This document shows positions 50,690 to 61,955 of a stretch of 64,000 bases of DNA, piece after piece. The position numbers and the translations under genes are program-made. The first letter of the stretch is position 1. The number at the start of each line of letters is the position of its first letter. The DNA comes from Enterobacteriaceae bacterium RIT693 (GTDB lineage: Bacteria > Pseudomonadota > Gammaproteobacteria > Enterobacterales > Enterobacteriaceae). The stretch is from the NCBI GenBank assembly GCA_009668225.1, contig WJYK01000017.1:1-64000 (forward strand), given 5' to 3'. The notes beneath the pieces were generated by a model. It was not told where the DNA came from. It ran no database searches and was given only the letters and a program-made list of their open reading frames with translations.

Positions 50690-51024
50690 GTGGCTGGGAT
50701 CAACAGTGAAAGAGGTGAGTTATTGTGCGGCATGCCGCACATATCGTGCAACGAGCATTGGCTATTATTTACATTTTTGTAACGTATGTTTTTCCAAAAC
50801 ACGTAATGCGCCTCCCTGTCAAGATAGGTAATATGGAATAGGAATTTACTTGTATTTCAGTCGAAGTCGCTTTGCTAACATTGTGTTACTGCAGGTTGGT
50901 CACCCTAAAAAAAGCTCAAGTTTGCACCTTTACCTGCCGATAACGACTTCTGATTTCTTAACCTTTTGAAAGGCCGATCTTTTGCCGCGCTTGATGAAAA
51001 AGACGATTGTTTGATGGGGAAAGC
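50690..51024. other. Intergenic region nudE-igaA (335 bases)
   Basis: Divergent promoter region. The only structure seen is the palindrome at 50724-50741; the remaining AT-rich part toward igaA (50760-51010) shows no gene or strong hairpin. Confidence 0.55.
50724..50741. promoter_or_regulatory. 18-base perfect palindrome upstream of nudE
   Basis: TGTGCGGCATGCCGCACA is a perfect palindrome 35 bases ahead of the nudE start codon, at a place suited to an operator or a leader hairpin. No known factor is assigned. Confidence 0.5.
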
Positions 51025-53160
51025 ATGAGCACCTTATTATTTCTGTTAGCTGCTATGCTGGCCTGCGCCCTGATTGCCGGATGGCTGATTTGGCGAAGCC
51101 TGAGGCTACGAGCCAGGGTTTCGCACGATCGATCATTTTCCGGCTCGACCACGCGTAAGCTGACCCCGGAAGAACGCATTGCCGTCGAAAACTATCTTGA
51201 GCGCTATTCACGCACCCAGGAATTGATTGGCCCGTCCGGCGCAAGCAATCCACCACCAAAGCTAACGCTAACCGCACAAAGCAATACAGTTATCTCCCTG
51301 ACCCGGTCGATTACCCGCTATGGTCTTTCTGCCGATGACGCCAACAAATGGCGCTATTACCTTGATTCTATTGAAGTTCACCTGCCGCCATTCTGGGAAC
51401 AGTATATTACCAACGATAATGACGTTGAGCTTATCCGCACAAGCACCCTCCCGCTGGTGATTTCGCTCAATGGTAATACGTTGCAAAACGATACGCTGGA
51501 CACGCAGCAGTATGCCATTGAGGGCTACTCCGGCACTCAGGCATCGATTCGTGGCGAAGAGAGCGAGCAGATTGAGCTACTGAACATTCGTCAGGAAACA
51601 CAGGAAGAGTATTCCCTTAGTCGCCCGGACGGCGTACGCGAAGCGGCGCTTATCTGTATTGCCTTTATCATGCTGTTCCTGAGCCTGGTCACGCCGCCGG
51701 TGTTTCTGCCTTGGCTGCTTGGTGGTAGCGTGCTCTTAATCGCTGCCGCGTTATGGGGGCTTTTTGCTCCGCCGGCTAAAACCGCATTACGCGAGATTCA
51801 CTGTCTGCGCGGCACACCTAAGCGTTGGGGCCTGTTTGGCGAGTCTAACCAGGATCAGATGAACACTATTTCGCTGGGCATTATCGACCTGGTCTATCCA
51901 CCGCACTGGCAGCCGTTTGTTAGCCAGGATTTGGGGCAGAAAACTGATATCGATATTTATCTCGACCGCCACGTTGTGCGTCAGGGGCGTTTTCTTTCTC
52001 TGCATGACGAAGTGCGCAACTTCCCGCTGCAACACTGGGTACGTAACCTGCTGATTGCCTCTGGCGCCCTGCTGGTCCTGCTGATGATGACCATTTGGGT
52101 TCCGCTGGAAATGCCCATCAAGCTCAGCGCCTCGTGGTTGAAAGGGGCACAATCTATCGAAGCAACCAGCGTCCAGGACCTTGCAAAATACAAGTTGCAG
52201 GTTGGAGACACACTGAGGGTTAACGGTACAGGGATGTGCAATATTCACACCACAAGCGGCTACAACGCCCGCCAAAGCTTCCCGTTCACCCCGTTCGACT
52301 GCTCGCAAATTATCTGGAATACCGCGCGTCCTTTACCACTGCCAGAATCTGAAATCATGGACAAAGCGGTAGCCCTCACCAAAGCCGTCAGCGGGCAAAT
52401 CCACCCTCAGGGTGGGGAAGGCGACAGCAAAGTTAATCCGCAACTGGCGGATGCCATTCAGAAATCGGGCATGGTTCTGCTGGATGATTTTGCCGGAATT
52501 GTGAAAAAAACGCAGGCGCTGTGTACCGCAGAAGAAGAGTGTGTACGTCTTAAAAATGCCCTTGTGAACCTGGGGAATACCAAAGACTGGGATTCTCTCA
52601 TCAAGCGGGCCGATTCAGGAAAACTGACCGGGGTGAATGTCCTGCTGCGCCCGGTCAGCGCCGAGTCGCTGGATAATCTGGTCACCACTTCCACCGCGCC
52701 GTTCTTTATTCGTGAAACCGCCCGCGCCGCGCAGTCGTTGAACAGCCCTGCCCCCGGTGGATACGTGATAATCAACGACGAAGGTGGTGACCTGGTTGAC
52801 CAACCGTTACCGCCTGTTTCTCTGTATGACTTCCCTGCTCAGGAACAATGGACAGAATTCTTGCGCTTAGCAGATATGCTGCTGCAAACCCCCTTCCATG
52901 CAGAAGGGATCATTACCGGTATCTTTACTGACGCCAACGGAACCCAGCACGTCACGCTGCACCGCATCTCCGATACGCATAGCCTGTGGAGCTACATCAG
53001 TATTTCCCTGCTGCTCATTGCGATGCTGGCCTGTGCTGCGATAAACAGCGTACTGGCCGTCACCCGTTACCGTCGCGCCAGCACGCGTCTGACCGAAATT
53101 CAGCGCTATTACGACAGCTGCATCAACCCTACGCTTACCCCACCGTCACCGCTGAGGTAG
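51025..53160 (+). CDS. igaA: Intracellular growth attenuator IgaA (Rcs inhibitor)
   Basis: Inner-membrane protein that holds the Rcs phosphorelay in check by contacting RcsD and, on envelope stress, RcsF. It has 711 residues as in E. coli YrfF, starting at ATG 51025 (MSTLLFLLAAMLAC). Hydrophobic segments are at about 3-22, 205-250, 337-360 and 650-675; the large periplasmic domain lies between the last two. Heads igaA-yrfG-hslR-hslO. Essential in E. coli and Salmonella unless Rcs is off. Confidence 0.95.
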   Translation: MSTLLFLLAAMLACALIAGWLIWRSLRLRARVSHDRSFSGSTTRKLTPEERIAVENYLERYSRTQELIGPSGASNPPPKLTLTAQSNTVISLTRSITRYGLSADDANKWRYYLDSIEVHLPPFWEQYITNDNDVELIRTSTLPLVISLNGNTLQNDTLDTQQYAIEGYSGTQASIRGEESEQIELLNIRQETQEEYSLSRPDGVREAALICIAFIMLFLSLVTPPVFLPWLLGGSVLLIAAALWGLFAPPAKTALREIHCLRGTPKRWGLFGESNQDQMNTISLGIIDLVYPPHWQPFVSQDLGQKTDIDIYLDRHVVRQGRFLSLHDEVRNFPLQHWVRNLLIASGALLVLLMMTIWVPLEMPIKLSASWLKGAQSIEATSVQDLAKYKLQVGDTLRVNGTGMCNIHTTSGYNARQSFPFTPFDCSQIIWNTARPLPLPESEIMDKAVALTKAVSGQIHPQGGEGDSKVNPQLADAIQKSGMVLLDDFAGIVKKTQALCTAEEECVRLKNALVNLGNTKDWDSLIKRADSGKLTGVNVLLRPVSAESLDNLVTTSTAPFFIRETARAAQSLNSPAPGGYVIINDEGGDLVDQPLPPVSLYDFPAQEQWTEFLRLADMLLQTPFHAEGIITGIFTDANGTQHVTLHRISDTHSLWSYISISLLLIAMLACAAINSVLAVTRYRRASTRLTEIQRYYDSCINPTLTPPSPLR

Positions 53161-53235
53161 CCGTTACGGGTAAACTTTGCGTGCCGGGTTGTGCTACCCT
53201 GGTACGCTATTTTTCCCTCAATCGAGAGTGAAGCT

Positions 53236-53916
53236 ATGCCTGGTGCTATCGCCTGGCAGGACGTTGATACCCTGCTGCTGGATATGGACGGGACCCTGTT
53301 GGACCTGGCCTTTGATAACCATTTCTGGAAAAAGCTGGTACCGGAAACCATTAGCCTCCAGCGCGGTATCCCGCTGCAGGAAGCATATCAATTGATTTCC
53401 CGCGAGTACCACGCCGTGCAGCATACGCTAAACTGGTATTGTCTCGACTACTGGAGCGAACGCCTCGGACTGGATATCTGTGCGATGACCACCAAGCAAG
53501 GGCCAAAGGCCGCGCTGCGTGAAGACACCGTGCCGTTTCTCGAAGCATTAAAAGCAAGCGGCAAACGCCGTATTCTGCTGACCAACGCGCATCCGCACAA
53601 TTTGGCGGTAAAGCTTGAGCATACCGGTTTAGACCAGCACCTTGATTTATTGCTTTCTACCCACACATTTGGTTATCCGAAAGAAGATCAGCGTTTATGG
53701 CAGGCGGTAGCCGGACATACCGGGTTCAACGCGGCCAGAACGGTGTTTATCGATGACAGCGAAGCGATTCTTGATGCCGCGGCGAAGTTTGGCATTCGCT
53801 ACTGCTTTGGCGTACTCAACCCGGATTCAGGCGAAACGGATAAAAGCTTTGAGCGCCACCCGGGCCTTAGCGACTACCGCAGCCTGATCCCATCGCTTTC
53901 CGTCAAGGAGGCGTAA
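53236..53916 (+). CDS. yrfG: GMP/IMP 5'-nucleotidase YrfG
   Basis: HAD-family phosphatase (226 residues; E. coli 222) reported to hydrolyse GMP and IMP. Motif I is LLLDMDGTLLDL (about 14-25), motif II ILLTNAHP, and the last motif VFIDDSEAILDA. The start at ATG 53236 (MPGAIAWQDVDT) is in agreement with the E. coli length; a start 15 codons earlier would enter the spacer without homology. Its stop overlaps the hslR start by one base (TAATG). Confidence 0.94.
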   Translation: MPGAIAWQDVDTLLLDMDGTLLDLAFDNHFWKKLVPETISLQRGIPLQEAYQLISREYHAVQHTLNWYCLDYWSERLGLDICAMTTKQGPKAALREDTVPFLEALKASGKRRILLTNAHPHNLAVKLEHTGLDQHLDLLLSTHTFGYPKEDQRLWQAVAGHTGFNAARTVFIDDSEAILDAAAKFGIRYCFGVLNPDSGETDKSFERHPGLSDYRSLIPSLSVKEA

Positions 53917-54317
53917 TGAAAGAAAAGACAGCCGAAGGCGTGCGCCTGGACAAATGGCTGTGGGCCGCTCGCTTTTATAAAACCCGCGCCGTGGCGCGGG
54001 AAATGATTGAAGGCGGCAAAGTGCACTACAACGGCCAGCGGAGCAAACCCAGTAAACTGGTGGAGCTGAATGCGGTCCTGACGCTACGCCAGGGTAACGA
54101 CGCACGCACCGTTATCGTGCTCGGCGTAACCGAGCAGCGCAGACCGGCAACGGAAGCCACCCAGCTTTATGAAGAGACAGCGGACAGCATCGCCAGGCGG
54201 GAAAAAACCGCGCTGGCACGCAAGATGAGCGCGCTGACGATGCCGCACCCCGATCGCCGCCCGGATAAAAAAGAGCGGCGAGATTTGATGAAATTTAAAC
54301 ACGGTGGCGATGCGTAA
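53916..54317 (+). CDS. hslR: Ribosome-associated heat shock protein Hsp15
   Basis: S4-domain RNA-binding protein (133 residues as in E. coli) that binds free 50S subunits carrying a stuck peptidyl-tRNA, helping to recycle them. The S4 domain is at about 8-70 ([20 protein letters not shown] and the following residues). The basic tail ([17 protein letters not shown]) follows. Coupled to yrfG by a one-base overlap with AAGGAGG just upstream. Confidence 0.96.
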   Translation: MKEKTAEGVRLDKWLWAARFYKTRAVAREMIEGGKVHYNGQRSKPSKLVELNAVLTLRQGNDARTVIVLGVTEQRRPATEATQLYEETADSIARREKTALARKMSALTMPHPDRRPDKKERRDLMKFKHGGDA

Positions 54318-54343
54318 CCCGCCTGCCAGTAAGAGAGATGACG

Positions 54344-55222
54344 ATGACTCAACACGACCAACTACACCGCTATCTGTTTGAAAACTATGCCGTACGCGGC
54401 GAGCTGGTGACGGTTTCTGACACCTGGCAGCGCATCATGGAAAACCATGACTACCCGCAGCCGGTAAAAAAAATCCTCGGTGAGCTGCTGGTTGCCACCA
54501 GCCTGTTGACGGCAACGCTGAAGTTTGACGGTGATATTACCGTTCAGCTTCAGGGCGATGGCCCAATGACGCTCGCCGTGATTAACGGCAACAACAAGCA
54601 GCAAATGCGCGGCGTAGCTCGCGTGCAGGGTGATATCCCGGCGGATGCCGCGCTCAAAGATCTGGTCGGCAACGGCTACCTGGTTATCACTATTTCTCCA
54701 GACGAAGGTGAGCGCTATCAGGGTGTGGTTGGGCTGGAAGGAGATACCCTGGCCGCCTGCCTCGAAGATTACTTTATGCGCTCCGAGCAGCTGCCAACCC
54801 GCCTGTTTATTCGTACCGGTGAAGCCGAAGGTCAAGCGGCGGCGGGCGGCATGTTGCTACAGGTTCTGCCGGCGCAGAACGCCCAGACCGACGACTTTAA
54901 TCACCTGGCGACGCTGACAGAAACCATCAAGGCCGAAGAGCTGCTGACACTGCCGGCTAATGACGTGTTATGGCGCCTGTACCATGAAGAAGAGGTGACG
55001 CTGTACGATCCACAGGGCGTAGAGTTTAAGTGTACCTGCTCACGTGAGCGCTGCGCCGACGCGCTGCGCACGCTGCCGGACGAAGAAGTCGACAGCATTC
55101 TTGCAGAAGACGGTGAAATAGACATGAACTGTGACTACTGCGGGAGTCACTATGTGTTTGACTCGATGGATATCGCGGCCATTCGCAACAATGCCTCCCC
55201 GGCAGACCCTCAGGTTCACTAA
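54344..55222 (+). CDS. hslO: Redox-regulated chaperone Hsp33
   Basis: Holdase activated by oxidation together with heat or bleach. It has 292 residues as in E. coli when started at ATG 54344 ([12 protein letters not shown]), six bases after AGAGAG; an ATG two codons earlier is too close to that site. The zinc switch is visible near the end: [11 protein letters not shown] and, 30 residues later, MNCDYCGSH (CxC and CxxC). Its stop is followed at once by repeat copy C and a terminator. Confidence 0.97.
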   Translation: MTQHDQLHRYLFENYAVRGELVTVSDTWQRIMENHDYPQPVKKILGELLVATSLLTATLKFDGDITVQLQGDGPMTLAVINGNNKQQMRGVARVQGDIPADAALKDLVGNGYLVITISPDEGERYQGVVGLEGDTLAACLEDYFMRSEQLPTRLFIRTGEAEGQAAAGGMLLQVLPAQNAQTDDFNHLATLTETIKAEELLTLPANDVLWRLYHEEEVTLYDPQGVEFKCTCSRERCADALRTLPDEEVDSILAEDGEIDMNCDYCGSHYVFDSMDIAAIRNNASPADPQVH

Positions 55223-55223
55223 G

Positions 55224-55278
55224 TTTGCCCCAAACAGCCTAAAACTCCCCCTTTTTCGGCTGCTTGTTATCAATCTGA
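55224..55278 (+). repeat. Dispersed hairpin element, copy C (downstream of hslO)
   Basis: TTTGCCCC, then ACAGCCTAAAA-seven bases-TTTTTCGGCTG, then CTTGTTATCAATCTGA. It is 55 bases, starts one base after the hslO stop, and matches copies A and B. As with copy B, a terminator stem follows immediately. Confidence 0.85.
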
Positions 55279-55308
55279 CGCCTCCGGTTCGGAGGCGTAT
55301 TTCTTTTA
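55278..55308 (+). terminator. Terminator of the igaA-hslO operon
   Basis: ACGCCTCC-GGTTC-GGAGGCGT, an 8-bp stem followed by ATTTCTTTT, directly after repeat copy C and running into the convergent yhgE stop. Confidence 0.85.
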
Positions 55309-57057
55309 GCGGTAGTAGTCAATCTTAACCCGCTGCCCTTCGACCATCACGTCCTGCCACACCTTCGGTGCCGCCGTTAATTTACCTTCAGAAGCCGCCT
55401 GTTTCAGAGCCGCCATCATCTGGTTTTTATCCAGGTCACGCGCCTGGCCGATATCTTTCCAGACGCCACCAATCTTGCCGTAAACCTTGCAGTAGCTCAT
55501 TTCCGGCTGGCAAAGCAACCACTCGTCGTGCCCGTCGCCGTTGAGATCCATCCCCACCAACAGACAGCGGTCATCATCATCCAGGCATTCGCGAGCCTGA
55601 TAGCTTTCGTCTTTCACCATCGCCTGCCACCAGGCCTGTTCCGGTACGCGTTGTTTATCGGCCAGCACAATGCGCTGACGTAGCGACGCCACCGTGAGTT
55701 TTGTCGCCATGGCGTTGCCGGATTTGCCTTCACTCAGCAGCATTGCCAGCTGGCGACGACGTTCCGGGTTAGTGCTAAAGGCCGGATCTTTCTGCAGTTT
55801 GCGCATTGCGTCATAACCCCGTCGTCCGGACGACTGCAGCATCGACAAACTAACCTTATCGGCCTTCAGTTTCCCGTCGTGATAGCGAGCCATCTGGTTA
55901 TTCACGCTGATACGGTAAGGATCCAGAACCGGAGAATTCACCGCCGCCAGCAGAACCAGCGCCAGCAATAAAACCGCACGGTTTATCCAACCCGGCTGCA
56001 AAACGGCTTCACGACGCTGGCGAACCAGAGTCGTAACATAGCCGCAGGCCCAAACCAACACCGTCAGGGTGATCAATGCGGCATAGAGGCGGGAAGGCGT
56101 CCAGCCATAATCTGAAACGCGAAGCCACAATGCGTATCCGGCCAGCAAAGCATAGAGCGGAGACAGCAGCAGCGTGAGTCGGATGGCGCCGTCCAGCCAC
56201 CGTGGATAAGGCTTCGCCTCTCTTTCCGGATGATAAACCACCGCGGCGGTCACCATCACCATCAGCGTCAGGGTATTGAGCAGTGCGTTGCAGGAGACAT
56301 GCTGTGAAATCGATCCCAGGCCGACAAACGGCAGCGTTGCCAGAAACATCAGCGCGATAAGCGACAGCAGCGGCAAAAGGCCGGTCGCAAACACGCTGAA
56401 GAAGTGCTTTACCGCGCTAATCGCCCGCACCTGGTCGCGACAGAGCGTAACCGCCAGCGCTGCCGCCGTGCAGGTGGCAATCCAGGCAAATGCGGATGAG
56501 CTAAAAAACAGGCTGTCAAAGAAGGTGATATCCACCAGCTTGAATAAGCCGGCCCAGAGTGCCAGTACCCCCCAGAAAAAGAGCACCAGCAGCCCGGTAA
56601 GAAGCAGCGTAATACCGTTACGCCAGAGCTGGCCATAAAACGCCCGCCAGCCTCCCCATCCGTTGTGGGGGCGTAACCGGCCCTGCAGCCATGGCAACGC
56701 CAGAAACAGCATCGCGGCCAGTGAACATTGATACACTAAAATAATATCGTGGCGGTCCCAACGCTCAAGCCCCTGAGTACTCCAGTTAACCCAGCCGCTC
56801 ATCAGCGCCACAACCGGCAGAGGGATAAGGACCAGCCCCCAAAAACGCAGGTCAGTAAAACGCACCACGATAAGCGCTACCGCCGTCGCCAGCACTACCG
56901 ATAGCGAGCGAAGATACAGAGCCTGACTTTCTCCCTGAAGCCATGTACCGCTATCCCATTCGGTGAGATACAGCACCGCGCCTAAAAGAAAACCTATCAG
57001 CAGAATGCCCCAGCGGGTTGCTTTAGGTAACGGTTCGGTCACGAACATGGTAGTCAT
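55306..57057 (-). CDS. yhgE: DUF4153 inner membrane protein YhgE
   Basis: Membrane protein of 583 residues (E. coli 574), function unknown. About 10-11 membrane segments fill residues 15-390. The C-terminal soluble part (about 400-583) contains VGMDLNGDGHDEWLLCQP, which looks like a calcium-binding or FG-GAP-type loop. Convergent with hslO and divergent from pckA. Two start ATGs three codons apart (57057 and 57048) are equally possible. Confidence 0.9.
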   Translation of the reverse strand: MTTMFVTEPLPKATRWGILLIGFLLGAVLYLTEWDSGTWLQGESQALYLRSLSVVLATAVALIVVRFTDLRFWGLVLIPLPVVALMSGWVNWSTQGLERWDRHDIILVYQCSLAAMLFLALPWLQGRLRPHNGWGGWRAFYGQLWRNGITLLLTGLLVLFFWGVLALWAGLFKLVDITFFDSLFFSSSAFAWIATCTAAALAVTLCRDQVRAISAVKHFFSVFATGLLPLLSLIALMFLATLPFVGLGSISQHVSCNALLNTLTLMVMVTAAVVYHPEREAKPYPRWLDGAIRLTLLLSPLYALLAGYALWLRVSDYGWTPSRLYAALITLTVLVWACGYVTTLVRQRREAVLQPGWINRAVLLLALVLLAAVNSPVLDPYRISVNNQMARYHDGKLKADKVSLSMLQSSGRRGYDAMRKLQKDPAFSTNPERRRQLAMLLSEGKSGNAMATKLTVASLRQRIVLADKQRVPEQAWWQAMVKDESYQARECLDDDDRCLLVGMDLNGDGHDEWLLCQPEMSYCKVYGKIGGVWKDIGQARDLDKNQMMAALKQAASEGKLTAAPKVWQDVMVEGQRVKIDYYR

Positions 57058-57374
57058 CCCTTATTAGCTGATTTGTGGCTTAGTATCACGGCCGGCTGAG
57101 ACCTGCAAATGACGATCTTGTTTCATCGCGTTGCGTATGAGAGCGCGTTCATTCACAAAGCTCCCCGTTACTACCCTAATTATTAACATATCCAACATAT
57201 TTTCCCCGAGCGAAAGCGATTTCCTGCCATACTTTGCCCCCGTTGCGGCAGGCCCCAGGCGTTCCGCGCCCCCCATTTTGGGCTGATGCTTAAATCTATG
57301 ATAGTGGTCGCGGTTAACAACCCCTAAACAACCCTACAATATCCGGCAGTATAAATTGGCTAAGGAGCAGTGAA
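57058..57374. other. Intergenic region yhgE-pckA (317 bases)
   Basis: Divergent promoter region. A possible pckA -10 (TACAAT) lies at 57335-57340 without a good -35, fitting an activator-dependent promoter. I found no clear CRP site. The AAGGAG ribosome site of pckA is at 57362-57367. Confidence 0.5.
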
Positions 57375-58994
57375 ATGCGAGTTAAAGGCATAACCCCGCA
57401 AGATCTCAAGGCTTATGGTATTCATGACGTCAGTGAAGTCGTCTACAACCCCGATTACGATACCCTTTACCGTGAAGAACTCGACCCGAAGCTCGAAGGT
57501 TTTGAGCGTGGCGTGCTCACTAACTTAGGCGCCGTTTCCGTTGATACCGGGATCTTCACCGGCCGCTCGCCAAAAGATAAATACATCGTTCGCGATGACA
57601 CCACCCGCGACACCCTATGGTGGTCAGACAACGGTAAAGGCAAAAACGACAATAAACCGCTCTCTGAAGAAACCTGGCACGTCCTGAAAGGCCTGGTCAC
57701 GCAACAGCTTTCCGGCAAACGCCTGTTTATCCTCGATGCCTTCTGCGGCGCCAACGCCGACACCCGCCTTTCTGTACGCTTTATTACCGAAGTCGCCTGG
57801 CAGGCTCACTTCGTTAAGAACATGTTTATTCGCCCAACGGACGAAGAGCTGGAAACGTTCGAACCTGATTTTGTGGTGATGAACGGCGCTAAATGCACCA
57901 ACCCAAACTGGAAAGAACAGGGCCTGAACTCCGAAAACTTCGTGGCGTTTAACCTGACTGAACGTATGCAGCTTATCGGCGGCACCTGGTACGGCGGCGA
58001 GATGAAAAAAGGCATGTTCTCCATTATGAACTACCTGTTGCCGCTAAAAGGCATCGCCTCGATGCACTGCTCGGCAAACGTCGGCGAAAAAGGTGATGTG
58101 GCGGTGTTCTTCGGCCTTTCAGGCACTGGAAAAACGACGCTGTCTACCGACCCGAAACGTCGCCTGATTGGCGACGATGAGCACGGCTGGGACGACGACG
58201 GCGTGTTTAACTTCGAAGGCGGCTGCTATGCCAAAACGATTCGCCTGTCGGAAGACGCGGAACCGGACATCTATCACGCCATCCGTCGTGATGCGCTGCT
58301 GGAAAACGTCACCGTCCGTGCCGACGGCACTATCGACTTTGACGATGCCTCAAAAACAGAGAACACCCGCGTCTCGTATCCGATTTACCACATCGACAAC
58401 ATCGTTAAGCCGGTGTCGAAAGCGGGCCACGCGACCAAGGTTATCTTCCTGACCGCGGACGCCTTCGGCGTGCTGCCTCCGGTCTCGCGCCTCACCGCAA
58501 ACCAGACGCAGTACCACTTCCTCTCCGGCTTCACCGCTAAGCTTGCGGGCACCGAGCGCGGCGTGACCGAGCCAACGCCAACCTTCTCCGCCTGCTTTGG
58601 CGCGGCATTCCTTTCGCTGCATCCAACGCAGTATGCAGAAGTACTGGTGAAACGTATGCAGGCTGCCGGGGCGCAGGCTTACCTGGTGAACACCGGCTGG
58701 AACGGCACCGGCAAACGTATCTCGATTAAAGATACCCGCGCAATCATCGACGCTATTCTGGACGGCTCGCTGGACGACGCAGAAACCTTTACTCTGCCGA
58801 TGTTTAACCTCGCGATCCCAACTTCGCTCGCGGGCGTTGATACCCAGATTCTGGATCCGCGTAACACCTACGCCTCTCCGGAGCAGTGGCAGGAAAAAGC
58901 TGTACAGCTGGCGAAGCTGTTTGTGGAAAACTTCGAGAAGTACACCGACACCCCAGCAGGTGCGGCACTGGTAGAAGCCGGTCCTAAGCTGTAA
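57375..58994 (+). CDS. pckA: Phosphoenolpyruvate carboxykinase (ATP)
   Basis: Gluconeogenic enzyme: oxaloacetate plus ATP to phosphoenolpyruvate, CO2 and ADP. It has 539 residues (E. coli 540). The P-loop is [13 protein letters not shown] (about 245-257), the PCK signature is [10 protein letters not shown], and the first substrate motif is [11 protein letters not shown] (about 63-73). Strong AAGGAG seven bases upstream. Followed by a clear terminator and the convergent envZ. Confidence 0.98.
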   Translation: MRVKGITPQDLKAYGIHDVSEVVYNPDYDTLYREELDPKLEGFERGVLTNLGAVSVDTGIFTGRSPKDKYIVRDDTTRDTLWWSDNGKGKNDNKPLSEETWHVLKGLVTQQLSGKRLFILDAFCGANADTRLSVRFITEVAWQAHFVKNMFIRPTDEELETFEPDFVVMNGAKCTNPNWKEQGLNSENFVAFNLTERMQLIGGTWYGGEMKKGMFSIMNYLLPLKGIASMHCSANVGEKGDVAVFFGLSGTGKTTLSTDPKRRLIGDDEHGWDDDGVFNFEGGCYAKTIRLSEDAEPDIYHAIRRDALLENVTVRADGTIDFDDASKTENTRVSYPIYHIDNIVKPVSKAGHATKVIFLTADAFGVLPPVSRLTANQTQYHFLSGFTAKLAGTERGVTEPTPTFSACFGAAFLSLHPTQYAEVLVKRMQAAGAQAYLVNTGWNGTGKRISIKDTRAIIDAILDGSLDDAETFTLPMFNLAIPTSLAGVDTQILDPRNTYASPEQWQEKAVQLAKLFVENFEKYTDTPAGAALVEAGPKL

Positions 58995-59013
58995 TCCAGA
59001 AAACTAAGGCGAA

Positions 59014-59043
59014 AAAAAACGAACCTCTCGGGGTTCGTTTTTT
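59014..59043. terminator. Terminator between pckA and envZ
   Basis: AAAAAACGAACC-TCTCGG-GGTTCGTTTTTT, a stem of at least 10 bp counting the A-T part, with a T-run on the plus strand and an A-run that becomes a T-run on the minus strand. Confidence 0.9.
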
Positions 59044-59060
59044 ATTGGGCTGACGACAAC

Positions 59061-61126
<2,066 letters not shown>

Positions 61127-61364
61127 CGTTTGTACTCCCAAAGGCTCGAACAGTTGAGTGTGTATTCTTAAAAAACTGCGCTAATACGACCAGTCAATTC
61201 TGGTATACATTCTAGTCGAAATTGTTACAAAGCATATTAAACAGTCGGTTATCAACGTTTTAAATCAAAATTTGGTGACTTGCTTCCCAAAATGCACCGG
61301 TTGCATTCTTCATTGAGCATCGGTTTAAATCACACTCTGATTTTACAGGCTGCAGGGTAGAAAG

Positions 61365-61844
61365 ATGAAAACGCCGTTAATCACCCGTGAAGGCTACGAA
61401 AAGCTCAAAAAAGAGCTGGATTACCTGTGGCGTGAAGAACGCCCCGAGGTGACCAAAAAAGTGACCTGGGCCGCGAGCCTCGGCGATCGCAGTGAAAACG
61501 CCGACTACCAGTACAACAAAAAGCGTCTGCGCGAAATTGACCGCCGGGTTCGCTATATCACTAAATCTCTGGAACGGCTTAAAATTGTCGATTATTCGCC
61601 GCAGCAGGAAGGCAAAGTCTTCTTCGGCGCGTGGGTCGAAATAGAAAACGACGACGGCGACCTGCTGCGCTTTCGTATCGTTGGCTATGACGAAATTTTT
61701 GGCCGCAAGGACTACATTTCTATCGACTCACCGATGGCACGAGCGCTGCTCAAAAAAGAGGTGGGCGATTTAGCCGTGGTGCAAACGCCAGCGGGAGAGG
61801 CGCAGTGGTACGTCAATGAAATTGAGTATCCTAAACCTGAATAA
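61365..61844 (+). CDS. greB: Transcript cleavage factor GreB
   Basis: Rescues backtracked RNA polymerase by stimulating RNA cleavage in its active site; GreB removes longer 3' ends than GreA. It has 159 residues (E. coli 158): the N-terminal coiled coil with the acidic tip (about 30-60, LGDRSENADYQYNKKRLRE) and the C-terminal FKBP-like domain. Divergent from ompR, ahead of tex. Confidence 0.97.
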   Translation: MKTPLITREGYEKLKKELDYLWREERPEVTKKVTWAASLGDRSENADYQYNKKRLREIDRRVRYITKSLERLKIVDYSPQQEGKVFFGAWVEIENDDGDLLRFRIVGYDEIFGRKDYISIDSPMARALLKKEVGDLAVVQTPAGEAQWYVNEIEYPKPE

Positions 61845-61955
61845 TTCGCACAGAACTGTCTGAAACCCAATATCCGGGGGTCGGTGGCTGGCATTTTCAT
61901 GCCCCGATCCGTATAACTGTTTGCTGAATTTTCCGTACTACACAGATGAAAAGCC

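Noticed and set aside
57074..57090. CRP-like site TGTGG...TCACG upstream of pckA
   Set aside because: Spacing between the half sites is seven, not six, and the first half is imperfect.
57064..57276. 70-codon minus-strand frame just upstream of yhgE
   Set aside because: Lies in the divergent promoter region, has no convincing ribosome site and no family resemblance; could be kept in mind but is not supported.
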